Positions 1-6,919 of a DNA stretch of 10,079 nt are shown here, piece after piece. Position 1 is the first letter of the stretch. Every line of letters begins with the position of its first letter. The notes below the pieces were generated by a model, which did not search any database, was not told where the DNA came from, and saw only the letters and a program-made list of their open reading frames with translations. This DNA comes from an uncultured Eggerthellaceae bacterium (GTDB lineage: Bacteria > Actinomycetota > Coriobacteriia > Coriobacteriales > Eggerthellaceae). A program made the position numbers and the translations under genes. Location: NCBI GenBank assembly GCA_934630485.1, contig CAKTWD010000055.1, positions 1 to 10,079 of the forward strand, written 5' to 3'.

Positions 1-2187
1 GTAATCGCCTGCGGCATTGACCAACTCCATGATGGCGGCGATGGCGGTGTTGAAGTTGTCGCGATCGAAGTCATTCGCAACCTTCTCAACGACGCGATGA
101 CGCTCGCGCTTCAGAACCTTCGCGGCCTCGGCGACCTGAGCGGAATCGGCACCGGCCTGGAACAGAGTTTCCTCGTCGGCCTTGCCAACCAGATCGTTCA
201 CGACGCGCCACAAACGGTTCAGGAACTTGTACATACCGGCCAGGCCGTCCTCGTTCCACAGCAGCTCCTTGTCGGGCGGAGCCATGAACAGGATGTATGC
301 GCGAACAGCATCGGCGCCATAAGCGGCGATCATATCCTCGGGAGCAATGACGTTGCCCTTGGACTTGGACATGACGTCGCCGTGCTCGTCGAGAACCATG
401 CCCTGGCACAGAAGGTTCTTGAAGGGCTCGTCGCATTCAAGCATGCCTTCGTCACGCAGCACCTTGGTGAAGAAGCGGCTGTACAGCAAATGCAGGATGG
501 CATGCTCGATGCCGCCGACGTACTTGTCAACGGGCATCCAGGCGTTTGCCTTGGCGCTGTCGAAAGGCGCCTGCTCGTTGTGCGGATCGGTATAGCGCAT
601 GTAGTACCAGCTGGAGCACGTGAACGTGTCCATGGTGTCGGTCTCGCGACGAGCGGGCTTGCCGCACTTCGGGCACGTGCAGTTCACGAAGCCCTCGTGC
701 GTGGCCAGCGTCTCGCCAGCGGCAAGGTCGATGTCCTCGGGAAGAAGAACCGGCAAGTCTTCCTCGGGAACGGGCACGACACCGCAGTCGTCGCAATAAA
801 TGGCTGGGATGGGGTTGCCCCAGTAACGCTGACGGCTGATGAGCCAGTCGCGCAGACGGAACATGACCTGCCTATGGCCGCGGCCGATCTCCTCGAGATA
901 AGCCACAACGGCGTCCTCGCCCTCGGAATGCTTGCCGCCCGTAAGGCCGGTGAAACGGCCGGACTGGACCAGACGGCCCTCGGCCTCCATGGCCTGCTCC
1001 CAGTCGACGCTGGTGACGACACGATTCTGCTCGTCCTTCAGCTGCTCGTACAGCGGGTCATCATCACCCAAAATGATGGGGATGATGGGCAGGTCGTACT
1101 TCTTGGCGAATTCGAAGTCACGCTGGTCGCCGCAAGGAACGGCCATGACCGCGCCGGTGCCGTAGTCGGCGACGATGTAGTCGGCAACCCAGACGGGCAC
1201 CTTCTCGCCGTTGACCGGGTTCACAACGTAACGGCCGGTGAACGCACCATGCTTTTCCTTGTTACCCTGAGCACGCTCGACCGCGGTGATCTTCTTGGCG
1301 TTCTCGACAACCTCCATGACGGCTTCTTCATACTGCGTGCCCTTGACCAGGTCGGCAAGGATCTTGCTTTCAGGGGCAAGCAGGAAGAAGCTGCAACCGA
1401 ATAGCGTGTCGGCACGCGTGGTGAACACAGTGATTAGCTGATCTTCGGTGGGCTCTTGCGGAACGGAACCGTCGGCGTCGCACAAGGTGAACGTGACCTC
1501 GGCGCCTTCGGAGCGGCCGATCCAGTTGGCCTGCTGCTGCTTGACGCGCTCGGGCCAGCCATCAAGCTGATCGAGGTCGTCCAGAAGCTCCTGTGCGTAA
1601 TCGGTGATCTTGAAGTACCACTGCGTAAGATCGCGCTTCTCGACCTCGCTGTCGCAACGCCAGCAGCGGCCCTCGGTGACCTGCTCGTTGGCAAGAACAG
1701 TGCCGCAGCTGGGGCACCAATTCACCGGCGAGTTGCGGCGCTCGACCAAACCGCGCTTCCAAAACTGCTCGAAAATCCACTGGCCCCAGCGATAATACTC
1801 GGGATCGCAAGCAACAACGGTGCGGTCCCAGTCGTACGAGAAGCCCATGCGCTTGAAGCTGGCCTTCTGCGTCTCAATATTGGCGTACGTCCACTTTGCG
1901 GGATGGCTGTGATGTTTGATGGCCGCGTTCTCGGCAGGAAGGCCGAACGCGTCCCAGCCCATGGGATGAAGCACGTCGAAACCCTGCATGCGGCTATAGC
2001 GCGCAATGACGTCGCCGATGGTGTAGTTGCGGACATGACCCATGTGAATGTCGCCCGAAGGGTACGGGAACATCTCGAGGACGTACTTTTTAGGACGGTC
2101 GTCGCCCTCACGCACCTTGTTGATGCCCGACTCTTCCCACGCCTTCTGCCAACGCGGCTCGATCTCGTGCGGATTGTAAGCTTTCAT
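1..2187 (-). CDS. leuS: Leucyl-tRNA synthetase, C-terminal end cut by window
   Basis: Class I aminoacyl-tRNA synthetase that charges tRNA-Leu with leucine in the cytoplasm and edits mischarged tRNA. The frame is open for 729 codons from ATG at 2187 to base 1. Seen directly: the HIGH-type signature PYPSGDIHMGH (HMGH at residues 48-51), a zinc ribbon with CPSC (158-161) and CWRC (175-178), the CP1 editing domain with TTRADT (256-261) and GTGAVMAVPCGDQRD ending at 357, a second cysteine cluster (CDDC 465-468; CTCPKC 503-508), and the KMSKS-type loop VMSKS (605-609). The editing threonine T261 and aspartate D354 keep the spacing of the E. coli T252/D345 pair. The anticodon-binding domain begins after about residue 640, and roughly 100 C-terminal residues lie outside the window. 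No frameshift was found when the frame was read end to end. The ribosome binding site is weak (purine-rich AAGACAAGAGA before ATG). It has its own -10 element, and the leader is too short for a T-box. Confidence 0.98.
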   Translation of the reverse strand, partial: MKAYNPHEIEPRWQKAWEESGINKVREGDDRPKKYVLEMFPYPSGDIHMGHVRNYTIGDVIARYSRMQGFDVLHPMGWDAFGLPAENAAIKHHSHPAKWTYANIETQKASFKRMGFSYDWDRTVVACDPEYYRWGQWIFEQFWKRGLVERRNSPVNWCPSCGTVLANEQVTEGRCWRCDSEVEKRDLTQWYFKITDYAQELLDDLDQLDGWPERVKQQQANWIGRSEGAEVTFTLCDADGSVPQEPTEDQLITVFTTRADTLFGCSFFLLAPESKILADLVKGTQYEEAVMEVVENAKKITAVERAQGNKEKHGAFTGRYVVNPVNGEKVPVWVADYIVADYGTGAVMAVPCGDQRDFEFAKKYDLPIIPIILGDDDPLYEQLKDEQNRVVTSVDWEQAMEAEGRLVQSGRFTGLTGGKHSEGEDAVVAYLEEIGRGHRQVMFRLRDWLISRQRYWGNPIPAIYCDDCGVVPVPEEDLPVLLPEDIDLAAGETLATHEGFVNCTCPKCGKPARRETDTMDTFTCSSWYYMRYTDPHNEQAPFDSAKANAWMPVDKYVGGIEHAILHLLYSRFFTKVLRDEGMLECDEPFKNLLCQGMVLDEHGDVMSKSKGNVIAPEDMIAAYGADAVRAYILFMAPPDKELLWNEDGLAGMYKFLNRLWRVVNDLVGKADEETLFQAGADSAQVAEAAKVLKRERHRVVEKVANDFDRDNFNTAIAAIMELVNAAGDY

Positions 2188-2286
2188 GTGATCTCTTGTC
2201 TTTCCCGGCGTGCGGCCAAATCGAGGTTCGTTTTTCGAAACCCCTGTTCAGCGCAGTTTGCCGATCTTCCGCTGTCGAATGTTCCT

Positions 2287-2292
2287 ATTATA
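2287..2292 (-). promoter_or_regulatory. leuS: -10 element of the leuS promoter
   Basis: A perfect TATAAT lies on the minus strand, about 97 nt upstream of the leuS ATG. The hexamer at the expected -35 distance is poor (GC-rich, no TTGACA match), so recognition may depend on other contacts. The implied leader is about 90 nt and contains no stem-loop set resembling a T-box. The call rests only on the consensus -10 and its position in an otherwise empty gap. Confidence 0.5.
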
Positions 2293-2356
2293 GTGAGAAT
2301 CGCGCCCGACGCACCCTGAACCCCGCGCCCGTTCGTAAAATTTCGCATAGTCGGTA

Positions 2357-2377
2357 TTGCGGATGGGCGATCCGCAA
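2357..2377 (-). terminator. Hairpin after the GNAT gene, possible terminator without U-tract
   Basis: Perfect 8-bp inverted repeat TTGCGGAT / ATCCGCAA around a 5-nt loop, 15 nt past the GNAT stop codon. On the minus strand it is not followed by a run of T, so it is not a canonical intrinsic terminator. Its position between the GNAT stop and the leuS -10 element suggests transcript-end processing or U-tract-independent termination. That role is inferred from position. Confidence 0.4.
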
Positions 2378-2392
2378 CAAAAAGCCAACGAG

Positions 2393-2890
2393 CTAAACCA
2401 GCAGCTCGTAGAAGGACATGTCGCGGTAAGCCCCGTGCTTGAAGGCGATCTCCTTCATAGAGCCGCAGTACTCGAAGCCAAACTTCTCGTGCAGGGCGAC
2501 GCTTGCCTGATTGCCCTCGGTGATGACCGAGATCACCGCATGCGTGTCCTGGTTCGCACGCGCTTCGTCAATGATGGCGGCCATCAGTTTTCCGCCAATC
2601 CCCTGACCCCTGTGATCAGGCGAGATGTAAATCGAGAGTTCAACGGCGGGCGCATACCCGCCCTTGCTGCGAAACGACGACAGGCTTGCGTAACCGCACA
2701 CGCCCTCCCCGTCGTCGGCGACGATCAAAGGATGGTTGCCGCCTGGTTTGTTGTACTCCGCCATGTGCCCGGCCCACGTCTCGGCGTCAGCAGGGTGAAT
2801 GGCGAAATTGTTGCACGCTGTTTCAACCTCGTAGTTGTAAATGGCTCGAATGGCCTCGAAATCGTCTTCCGTCGCTTTCCTGATCATCAT
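2393..2890 (-). CDS. GNAT-family N-acetyltransferase, Pat/Bar-like
   Basis: Probable acetyl-CoA-dependent N-acetyltransferase of 165 residues, cytoplasmic, with the fold and length of the phosphinothricin/methionine sulfone acetyltransferase (Pat/Bar, YncA-like) group. Seen directly: N-terminal MIRKATEDDFEAIRAIYN, the beta-4 strand VELSIYISPDH leading into the acetyl-CoA pyrophosphate loop HRGQGIG (residues 93-99), and the C-terminal segment NQASVALHEKFGF, where such enzymes carry a conserved Asn and the GFxxxG turn. Start choice: the frame stays open upstream to a TTG at 2962, but that codon lies inside the terminator stem of the preceding gene. The tandem ATG codons at 2890 and 2887, directly before the conserved N-terminus, are therefore preferred. 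Only a loose purine-rich stretch is available as ribosome binding site. Substrate is unknown: a small amine, amino-acid derivative or methionine sulfoximine-type compound are all possible. Resistance to an antibiotic cannot be claimed from sequence. Confidence 0.9.
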   Translation of the reverse strand: MMIRKATEDDFEAIRAIYNYEVETACNNFAIHPADAETWAGHMAEYNKPGGNHPLIVADDGEGVCGYASLSSFRSKGGYAPAVELSIYISPDHRGQGIGGKLMAAIIDEARANQDTHAVISVITEGNQASVALHEKFGFEYCGSMKEIAFKHGAYRDMSFYELLV

Positions 2891-2942
2891 TGGCGTATGT
2901 CTGCTTCTTTCTTCTCGAACTTCCTCTATGCGATCCCATCGC

Positions 2943-2983
2943 AAAAACAAGGCGCACTGCAAGGGTGTCTGCAGCGCGCCTTG
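2943..2983 (-). terminator. Intrinsic terminator of the acyl-CoA ligase gene
   Basis: On the minus strand, a 14-bp stem (CAAGGCGCGCTGCA paired with TGCAGTGCGCCTTG, one G-U pair) closes an 8-nt loop and is followed by TTTTT (2947-2943). It starts 18 nt past the ligase stop codon. A smaller 6-bp hairpin (TGCGAT CCC ATCGCA, 2929-2943) abuts the T-run. The element separates the ligase from the GNAT gene and covers the GNAT frame's farthest-upstream TTG. Confidence 0.88.
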
Positions 2984-3001
2984 CGATTCTTTCAGCGGTG
3001 T

Positions 3002-4642
3002 TTAGTTGGTGCTCTCTTTGGCGACAAGCTTTGCCGAGCCATAGCGCTCACGCAGGAGGGGTTTGTCGATCTTTCCGGTGGCATTGCGCGGCACATCGGC
3101 GAAGATGTACTTGCGCGGACGCTTGTAGCGCGGCAGCTTCGCGCAGTAATCGCGCAGCTCGTCCTCAGTGCACGTCACACCGGGCTTCAGCTCGACCACA
3201 GCGCACGCGATCTCACCCAAACGGTTGTCGGGCAAGCCGATGACCGCCACGTCCTTCACTGCGTCGTTGGCGTGAATGAAGTCCTCGATCTGAACCGGGT
3301 ACAAGTTCTCGCCGCCGGTGATGATGACGTCCTTCTTGCGATCGACCAGCCAGATGAAACCGTCGGCGTCGATCTCGGCCATGTCGCCAGTGTACAACCA
3401 ACCATCACGCAAAACATCGGCCGTGGCATCGGGGTTCTTGTAGTAACACTCCATAAGGCCGCTGCCGCGCAGGCAAAGCTCGCCCACGTTGCCATCGCCA
3501 GGCGAGACGGGCGTGCCGTCACCCATGCGAACCTCGGCTTCCCAGCCGTAGCCGGGAACGCCGATGGCGCCCACGTGATCGGCGTTCCCGACGCCCAAGT
3601 GAACGCTGCCGGGCCCAATGCCCTCGGACAAGCCGTAGTTGGTGTCGTACTGATGGTGCGGAAAATACTTGTGCCAGCGCTTGATCAGGCTGGGCGGAAC
3701 GGGCTGCGCGCCAATATGCATCAGGCGCCACTGCGACAGCTGGTAGTCCGACAGCTTCACGGTGCCGTCTTCGATGGCGTCCAGGATATCCTGCGCCCAC
3801 GGAACCAGCAGCCACACAATGGTGCAACCCTCTTCAGACACGGTGCGCAAAATCCAATCGGGGCGCACGCCGCGCAGGATGACGGCCTTGCTGCCCACGG
3901 TTAAGCTGCCCAGCCAGTGCATCTTCGCGCCAACATGGTACAGCGGCGGAATGCACAGGAAATTGTCCTCGTGGGTTTGGCTATGATGCTTCTGCTCGGT
4001 GATTGCCGCGCGCATCAGGCTACGATGCTTGTGGAGAATGGCCTTCGGGAAGCCGGTCGTCCCACTGGAGAAGTAGATGACGCCCAGATCATCGTCATCA
4101 ATGGCGATACCGGGGTCTTCCGCGGTGAAATGACCCACGCGGAGGTTGTAGCTGTCGGCGAACGAAGGACAGTCCTCACCCACAAAATACAGGTGCTTGA
4201 CCTGGGGAATGCGGTCGACGATCTCTTCGATGCGGCCAATGAATTCAGGGCCGAAGATAAGCACCTCGACATCGGCAAGCTCGAGGCAGTACTTGATCTC
4301 GTCGGCAGTATAGCGATAGTTCATGGGAACCGCGATGGCGCCCGACTTCAGCACGCCGAAGTAAACCGGAAGCCACTCAAGGCAGTTCATCATCAGGATG
4401 CCCACCTTGCTTTCGCGTTTCACGCCGGCATCAAGCAGCAAATGCGCGAACCGGTTGGCGCGGTCGTTGAACACTTTCCACGTCATTTCGCGGCGATAGC
4501 GCTGCGTGGGGTTGGTCTCGACCAGCTCGTACTCGCGCCACGTCTTGCCACGACGATCGCGGATCTCGGGGTTCACCTCGACCAACGCGACCTCTTCGGG
4601 CCATTGACGGGCGTTCTGCTCTAGGTATTCGGTTACAGGCAT
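3002..4642 (-). CDS. Acyl-CoA synthetase (AMP-binding, ANL superfamily)
   Basis: ATP-dependent acyl-CoA ligase of 546 residues: activates a carboxylic acid to acyl-AMP, then transfers it to CoA in the cytoplasm. Motifs run in the usual order: P-loop A3 SSGTTGFPK (192-200), A5 YGLSEG (336-341, with Ser where Thr is common), A7 YTGD (417-420), A8 hinge DRKKDVIITGGENLYP (about 434-449), and A10 NATGKIDK with catalytic Lys524. All core residues are present and length is normal. ATG at 4642 was chosen because GAGCGAGG lies just upstream and MPVTEYLEQNA is a typical family N-terminus; a TTG 66 nt further up lacks support. Residues about 22-59 contain an imperfect 20-residue tandem duplication (see findings). 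The gene stands alone between the gtrA-like gene and a terminator. Substrate cannot be fixed: medium/long-chain fatty, aromatic or bile/carnitine-type acids are all conceivable. Confidence 0.95.
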   Translation of the reverse strand: MPVTEYLEQNARQWPEEVALVEVNPEIRDRRGKTWREYELVETNPTQRYRREMTWKVFNDRANRFAHLLLDAGVKRESKVGILMMNCLEWLPVYFGVLKSGAIAVPMNYRYTADEIKYCLELADVEVLIFGPEFIGRIEEIVDRIPQVKHLYFVGEDCPSFADSYNLRVGHFTAEDPGIAIDDDDLGVIYFSSGTTGFPKAILHKHRSLMRAAITEQKHHSQTHEDNFLCIPPLYHVGAKMHWLGSLTVGSKAVILRGVRPDWILRTVSEEGCTIVWLLVPWAQDILDAIEDGTVKLSDYQLSQWRLMHIGAQPVPPSLIKRWHKYFPHHQYDTNYGLSEGIGPGSVHLGVGNADHVGAIGVPGYGWEAEVRMGDGTPVSPGDGNVGELCLRGSGLMECYYKNPDATADVLRDGWLYTGDMAEIDADGFIWLVDRKKDVIITGGENLYPVQIEDFIHANDAVKDVAVIGLPDNRLGEIACAVVELKPGVTCTEDELRDYCAKLPRYKRPRKYIFADVPRNATGKIDKPLLRERYGSAKLVAKESTN

Positions 4643-4668
4643 GATCGGGCCTCGCTCACTTGAACTGA

Positions 4669-4691
4669 CGCGGTTGCTGCAGCAAACCGCG
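4669..4691. promoter_or_regulatory. 23-bp near-palindrome upstream of the ligase, candidate operator
   Basis: CGCGGTT and AACCGCG arms (one bulged A) flank the self-complementary core GCTGCAGC, giving dyad symmetry over the whole 23 bp. It sits 27 bp upstream of the ligase ATG, where a repressor site or 5' leader hairpin would lie. No run of T follows on either strand, so it is not an intrinsic terminator. A weak -10-like TATCAT is found at 4703-4698, but no matching -35 was seen. Regulatory function is inferred from symmetry and position only. Confidence 0.35.
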
Positions 4692-4731
4692 CGAGAATGA
4701 TACCGCAAGAACGATGCTGTTCGGCAGCTGC

Positions 4732-4755
4732 GCTGTCGGTTTTCTCGACAGATTC
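4732..4755 (-). other. Small inverted repeat between gtrA-like and ligase genes
   Basis: CTGTCG / CGACAG arms with a 7-nt loop lie within the 187-bp gap between the gtrA-like stop and the ligase start. There is no T-run on the minus strand after the hairpin. It could be a weak terminator for the gtrA-like gene or chance. The rest of the gap holds an 8-bp direct repeat CGAAACGC (4801-4808 and 4817-4824) and no recognisable gene. Confidence 0.2.
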
Positions 4756-4829
4756 TTCCACGACTTCAACAAGGAACCAAGTTAGCCGGAATCACCGATA
4801 CGAAACGCCGACCGCGCGAAACGCAACGT

Positions 4830-5219
4830 TTACTTACCGCCGTCCAGGAAGATCTTTCGCGTGACGAAATTCCAAACCATGACAACCGCCGTGGCGAAAA
4901 TCTTGACCAACAGGTAGCTGATGCCGAACAAGTCGACGCCCACCCACATCAAAGCGTCGTTGATGAGAAGGCCGATGACAGAAAGCACGACGAAGATGAT
5001 GAACTCGCGCCTGCGACTGAGCCCCTCTTTGTGGGTGAACACGTAGCGCATCGAAGCGACGTAGTTGAAGATAACCGACACCGTGAACGAAATCGTCGCG
5101 CTGATCAGGTAATTCACGTTAAAAAGCTCGGTGAGCAGCACCATCAGGCCATAGTCGATGACGAAGGCGATGACGCCGACGACGCCGAACTTCGCAAACT
5201 GGGCTATCAACTGCTTCAC
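4830..5219 (-). CDS. GtrA-family four-helix membrane protein
   Basis: Small integral membrane protein of 129 residues with the layout of GtrA-like proteins: four predicted helices at about 12-31, 37-58, 72-94 and 98-118. The family signatures are visible: FGVVGVIAFVID in the first helix (12-22), FNYVASMRYVF after the second (51-61) and WNFVTRKIF near the C-terminus (116-124). Family members are thought to help translocate or orient polyprenyl-linked sugars during glycosylation of cell-surface polymers, often next to a GT2 glycosyltransferase. No glycosyltransferase lies adjacent here, so its partner must be encoded elsewhere. It starts with GTG, supported by a strong AAGGAG 6 nt upstream. It is preceded by the permease terminator and an 8-bp inverted repeat, suggesting separate transcription. 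Biochemical role is inferred from family only. Confidence 0.92.
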   Translation of the reverse strand: MKQLIAQFAKFGVVGVIAFVIDYGLMVLLTELFNVNYLISATISFTVSVIFNYVASMRYVFTHKEGLSRRREFIIFVVLSVIGLLINDALMWVGVDLFGISYLLVKIFATAVVMVWNFVTRKIFLDGGK

Positions 5220-5253
5220 GTTCGCTCCTTGAACGAGAGGGATGCACGAAAGA

Positions 5254-5278
5254 TATGGCGCGATTCGAAAGCGCCATA
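5254..5278. repeat. Perfect 8-bp inverted repeat in the gtrA-like leader
   Basis: TATGGCGC (5254-5261) and GCGCCATA (5271-5278) are exact inverse complements around a 9-nt spacer that itself contains the palindrome TTCGAA. It lies between the permease terminator and the GTG start. The minus-strand 3' side continues TATCTTTC, which is a poor U-tract. A leader hairpin or a repressor half-site pair are the simplest readings. Confidence 0.5.
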
Positions 5279-5286
5279 CTGAAGAA

Positions 5287-5318
5287 TAGCAAAGGAGCCG
5301 CCCCTTAAGGACGGCTCC
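5287..5318 (-). terminator. Terminator of the NCS1 permease operon
   Basis: GGAGCCG (5294-5300) and CGGCTCC (5312-5318) form a 7-bp stem, with an inner CCTTAAGG core that can extend pairing. On the minus strand it is followed by TTTGCTATTCTT, a moderate U-rich tail. It lies 155 nt past the permease stop, with no other gene between. The 5320-5472 stretch shows only short scattered TTGCG-type repeats and is probably 3' untranslated sequence. Confidence 0.65.
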
Positions 5319-5472
5319 GAAACGACACTATGAAGCAACCATCTTACCTGCAGACTGCAAGGGTGCGCAGGCGAACGCGATGCACGGGTTGCGAAAGGTG
5401 CGTGGGCTCGCGCGCCGCACGGATTGTGCACCTTGCGGCCTGTGTGGACTTGCGAACCGCTGCCGCAGCCCC

Positions 5473-6909
5473 TTACACGATCTCGAGATCGTCGCGGTCG
5501 CGCAGCATGATGGCGCGCCAACCGGGAACAAGCGAAGCCAGCCAATAAAGCAGGCCGCCCATGATGGCCGTAAAGCCCGAGCCGGTGGTGAAACAGAACA
5601 GCGAGCTTTGAATGTCTCCCGTAATGGGGTTGTACACGAACAGCAACGCGATGACCAACGTGACGGCGATGACGCCGATGCCGATCCAGTTGAAACCGCC
5701 CTTGAAGTCGTACGCAGTGTGGCCTTCGCGATGGTACAGCGACTTCAACGAAAACTTGCGTTTACGCAAGATGATGTAGTCGACGAACATGATGCCGATA
5801 ATCGGGCCCTGGATGTACGCCGCGATCGAAATGAACTGGCCGAAGTTGGCGGTCACTTCGCCCGTCAGCGTCAGGATGCTGACGTAGATGCAGGAAAGCA
5901 GAACCAGGATCTTGTAGTCGACTTTCGGCCATGCGGCCTTCAGAACCATGTCGTTCACGTAGCCGCCAACAGCCTGCGTGCCGATGTTGGCGAATGCAAC
6001 CAGCATCAGCGAAAGCAGCGCGATGTTGGGACCAAGGGTTGCCAGCATGACGGTCGGGTCGCTTTCATAGACGCCCGTGGTGATGTACATGACGATGGCC
6101 ATGACAGCGCCGATGAACACAAAGAACGGCGCGACGATGGCATAGCCGGCGAACGTTCCCCAGTAGCCGCCGCGCTCGGTATGGGAAAGACGCGGCAGGA
6201 CGATTGCCTGTGTGGACCAGCTGAACGAGAAGGCGACCATGCCCTCGGCTGCAAGCGCGTAAGCCTGCATGCGGTCGACGCCCACGTCGACAAGATCGGG
6301 CTTATAGGCCACGATCTGGTCGATCGGCACGATGGTGAAGCACATGATGAACACGATGACGCCGATGGCCAAAAGCAAGGTGACCAGAATGCGCGAAGTC
6401 CATTTAATGGCAGACGGGCCTGCGATGGCGATCAAAGATCCCAGCACAACGCTGATGACGCTGATGACGTTCACCCATTGGTCGGGAATCAAGATCCCGT
6501 ACCCGGCGCAGATCTGCGCGATGGACGAGCCGAACATGTTCGCCGCAACCGCGTACCAGAACCAGTTTCCTAAGATAACCGCTGTCGCGAACACCTTCAC
6601 GCCATTGTCGCCCAGCACCGCACGCAGGTAAACCCACAGGTCAACGCCGTAACGCACCGCGAAAATGACAGGTAGCGACTCGATGATCAGGAACAATCCG
6701 CCCATGGCGAACGTGATGATCAGCGACTGCCAGAAACTGGTATAGCTGGCGGTAAGAGCACCCTGCGAATAGCACCACGTGGCAATTGCGAAGCCGCTGG
6801 TTACCAGCAAGGTGTCCCAGAAGCTGTACGTTCGCTCGCCCTTCTTGACGGGAACCAGGCCGAAAATAGTCTCTTGCTTAACGTAGTCTTGCATCGTTTG
6901 TTTTGCCAT
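5473..6909 (-). CDS. NCS1-family nucleobase/allantoin-type permease
   Basis: Integral membrane transporter of 478 residues with about 12 hydrophobic segments, probably driven by Na+ or H+ symport. Assignment to NCS1 (cytosine, purine, uracil, allantoin, hydantoin carriers) rests on GPIIGIMFVDYIILRKRK (368-385) in the region of helix 10, the GGFNW turn (404-408), an AN..T..VGGYVND segment (306-320) matching the substrate-binding helix 8, and a Trp-rich helix 3 (NWFWYAVAANMFG, 115-127). It is divergent from Mhp1: the usual Gln in helix 3 is not in place, and the post-helix-6 P-DFSRY motif is replaced by PRLSH (239-243). Substrate is therefore open. ATG at 6909 has a near-perfect AGGAGGT 5 nt upstream that overlaps the stop codon of the small upstream gene, indicating coupling. 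No catabolic enzyme for nucleobases lies nearby to indicate a substrate. Confidence 0.9.
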   Translation of the reverse strand: MAKQTMQDYVKQETIFGLVPVKKGERTYSFWDTLLVTSGFAIATWCYSQGALTASYTSFWQSLIITFAMGGLFLIIESLPVIFAVRYGVDLWVYLRAVLGDNGVKVFATAVILGNWFWYAVAANMFGSSIAQICAGYGILIPDQWVNVISVISVVLGSLIAIAGPSAIKWTSRILVTLLLAIGVIVFIMCFTIVPIDQIVAYKPDLVDVGVDRMQAYALAAEGMVAFSFSWSTQAIVLPRLSHTERGGYWGTFAGYAIVAPFFVFIGAVMAIVMYITTGVYESDPTVMLATLGPNIALLSLMLVAFANIGTQAVGGYVNDMVLKAAWPKVDYKILVLLSCIYVSILTLTGEVTANFGQFISIAAYIQGPIIGIMFVDYIILRKRKFSLKSLYHREGHTAYDFKGGFNWIGIGVIAVTLVIALLFVYNPITGDIQSSLFCFTTGSGFTAIMGGLLYWLASLVPGWRAIMLRDRDDLEIV

Positions 6910-6919
6910 CGGTTACCTC

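Noticed and set aside
2188..2286. T-box or other riboswitch in the leuS leader
   Set aside because: The leader implied by the -10 element is only about 90 nt and contains no specifier loop, antiterminator or T-box consensus.
97..2319. Two long plus-strand open frames (435 and 287 codons) opposite leuS
   Set aside because: The minus-strand frame encodes LeuRS with every catalytic motif in order. The plus-strand translations have no recognisable domain and arise because GC-rich codon usage keeps the antisense frame free of stops.
2357..3904. A 515-codon plus-strand open frame over the GNAT and ligase genes
   Set aside because: It crosses two well supported opposite-strand genes and the terminator between them, has no ribosome binding site, and its translation is compositionally odd with no domain.
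4643..4708. TTG-initiated 22-residue extension of the acyl-CoA ligase
   Set aside because: It lacks a ribosome binding site and would place the candidate operator palindrome inside the coding region. The ATG at 4642 gives a normal family N-terminus.
5380..6573. A 397-codon plus-strand open frame opposite the permease
   Set aside because: Its translation is rich in His, Asp, Arg and Gln, the expected antisense image of a hydrophobic membrane protein. No conserved motif was seen.
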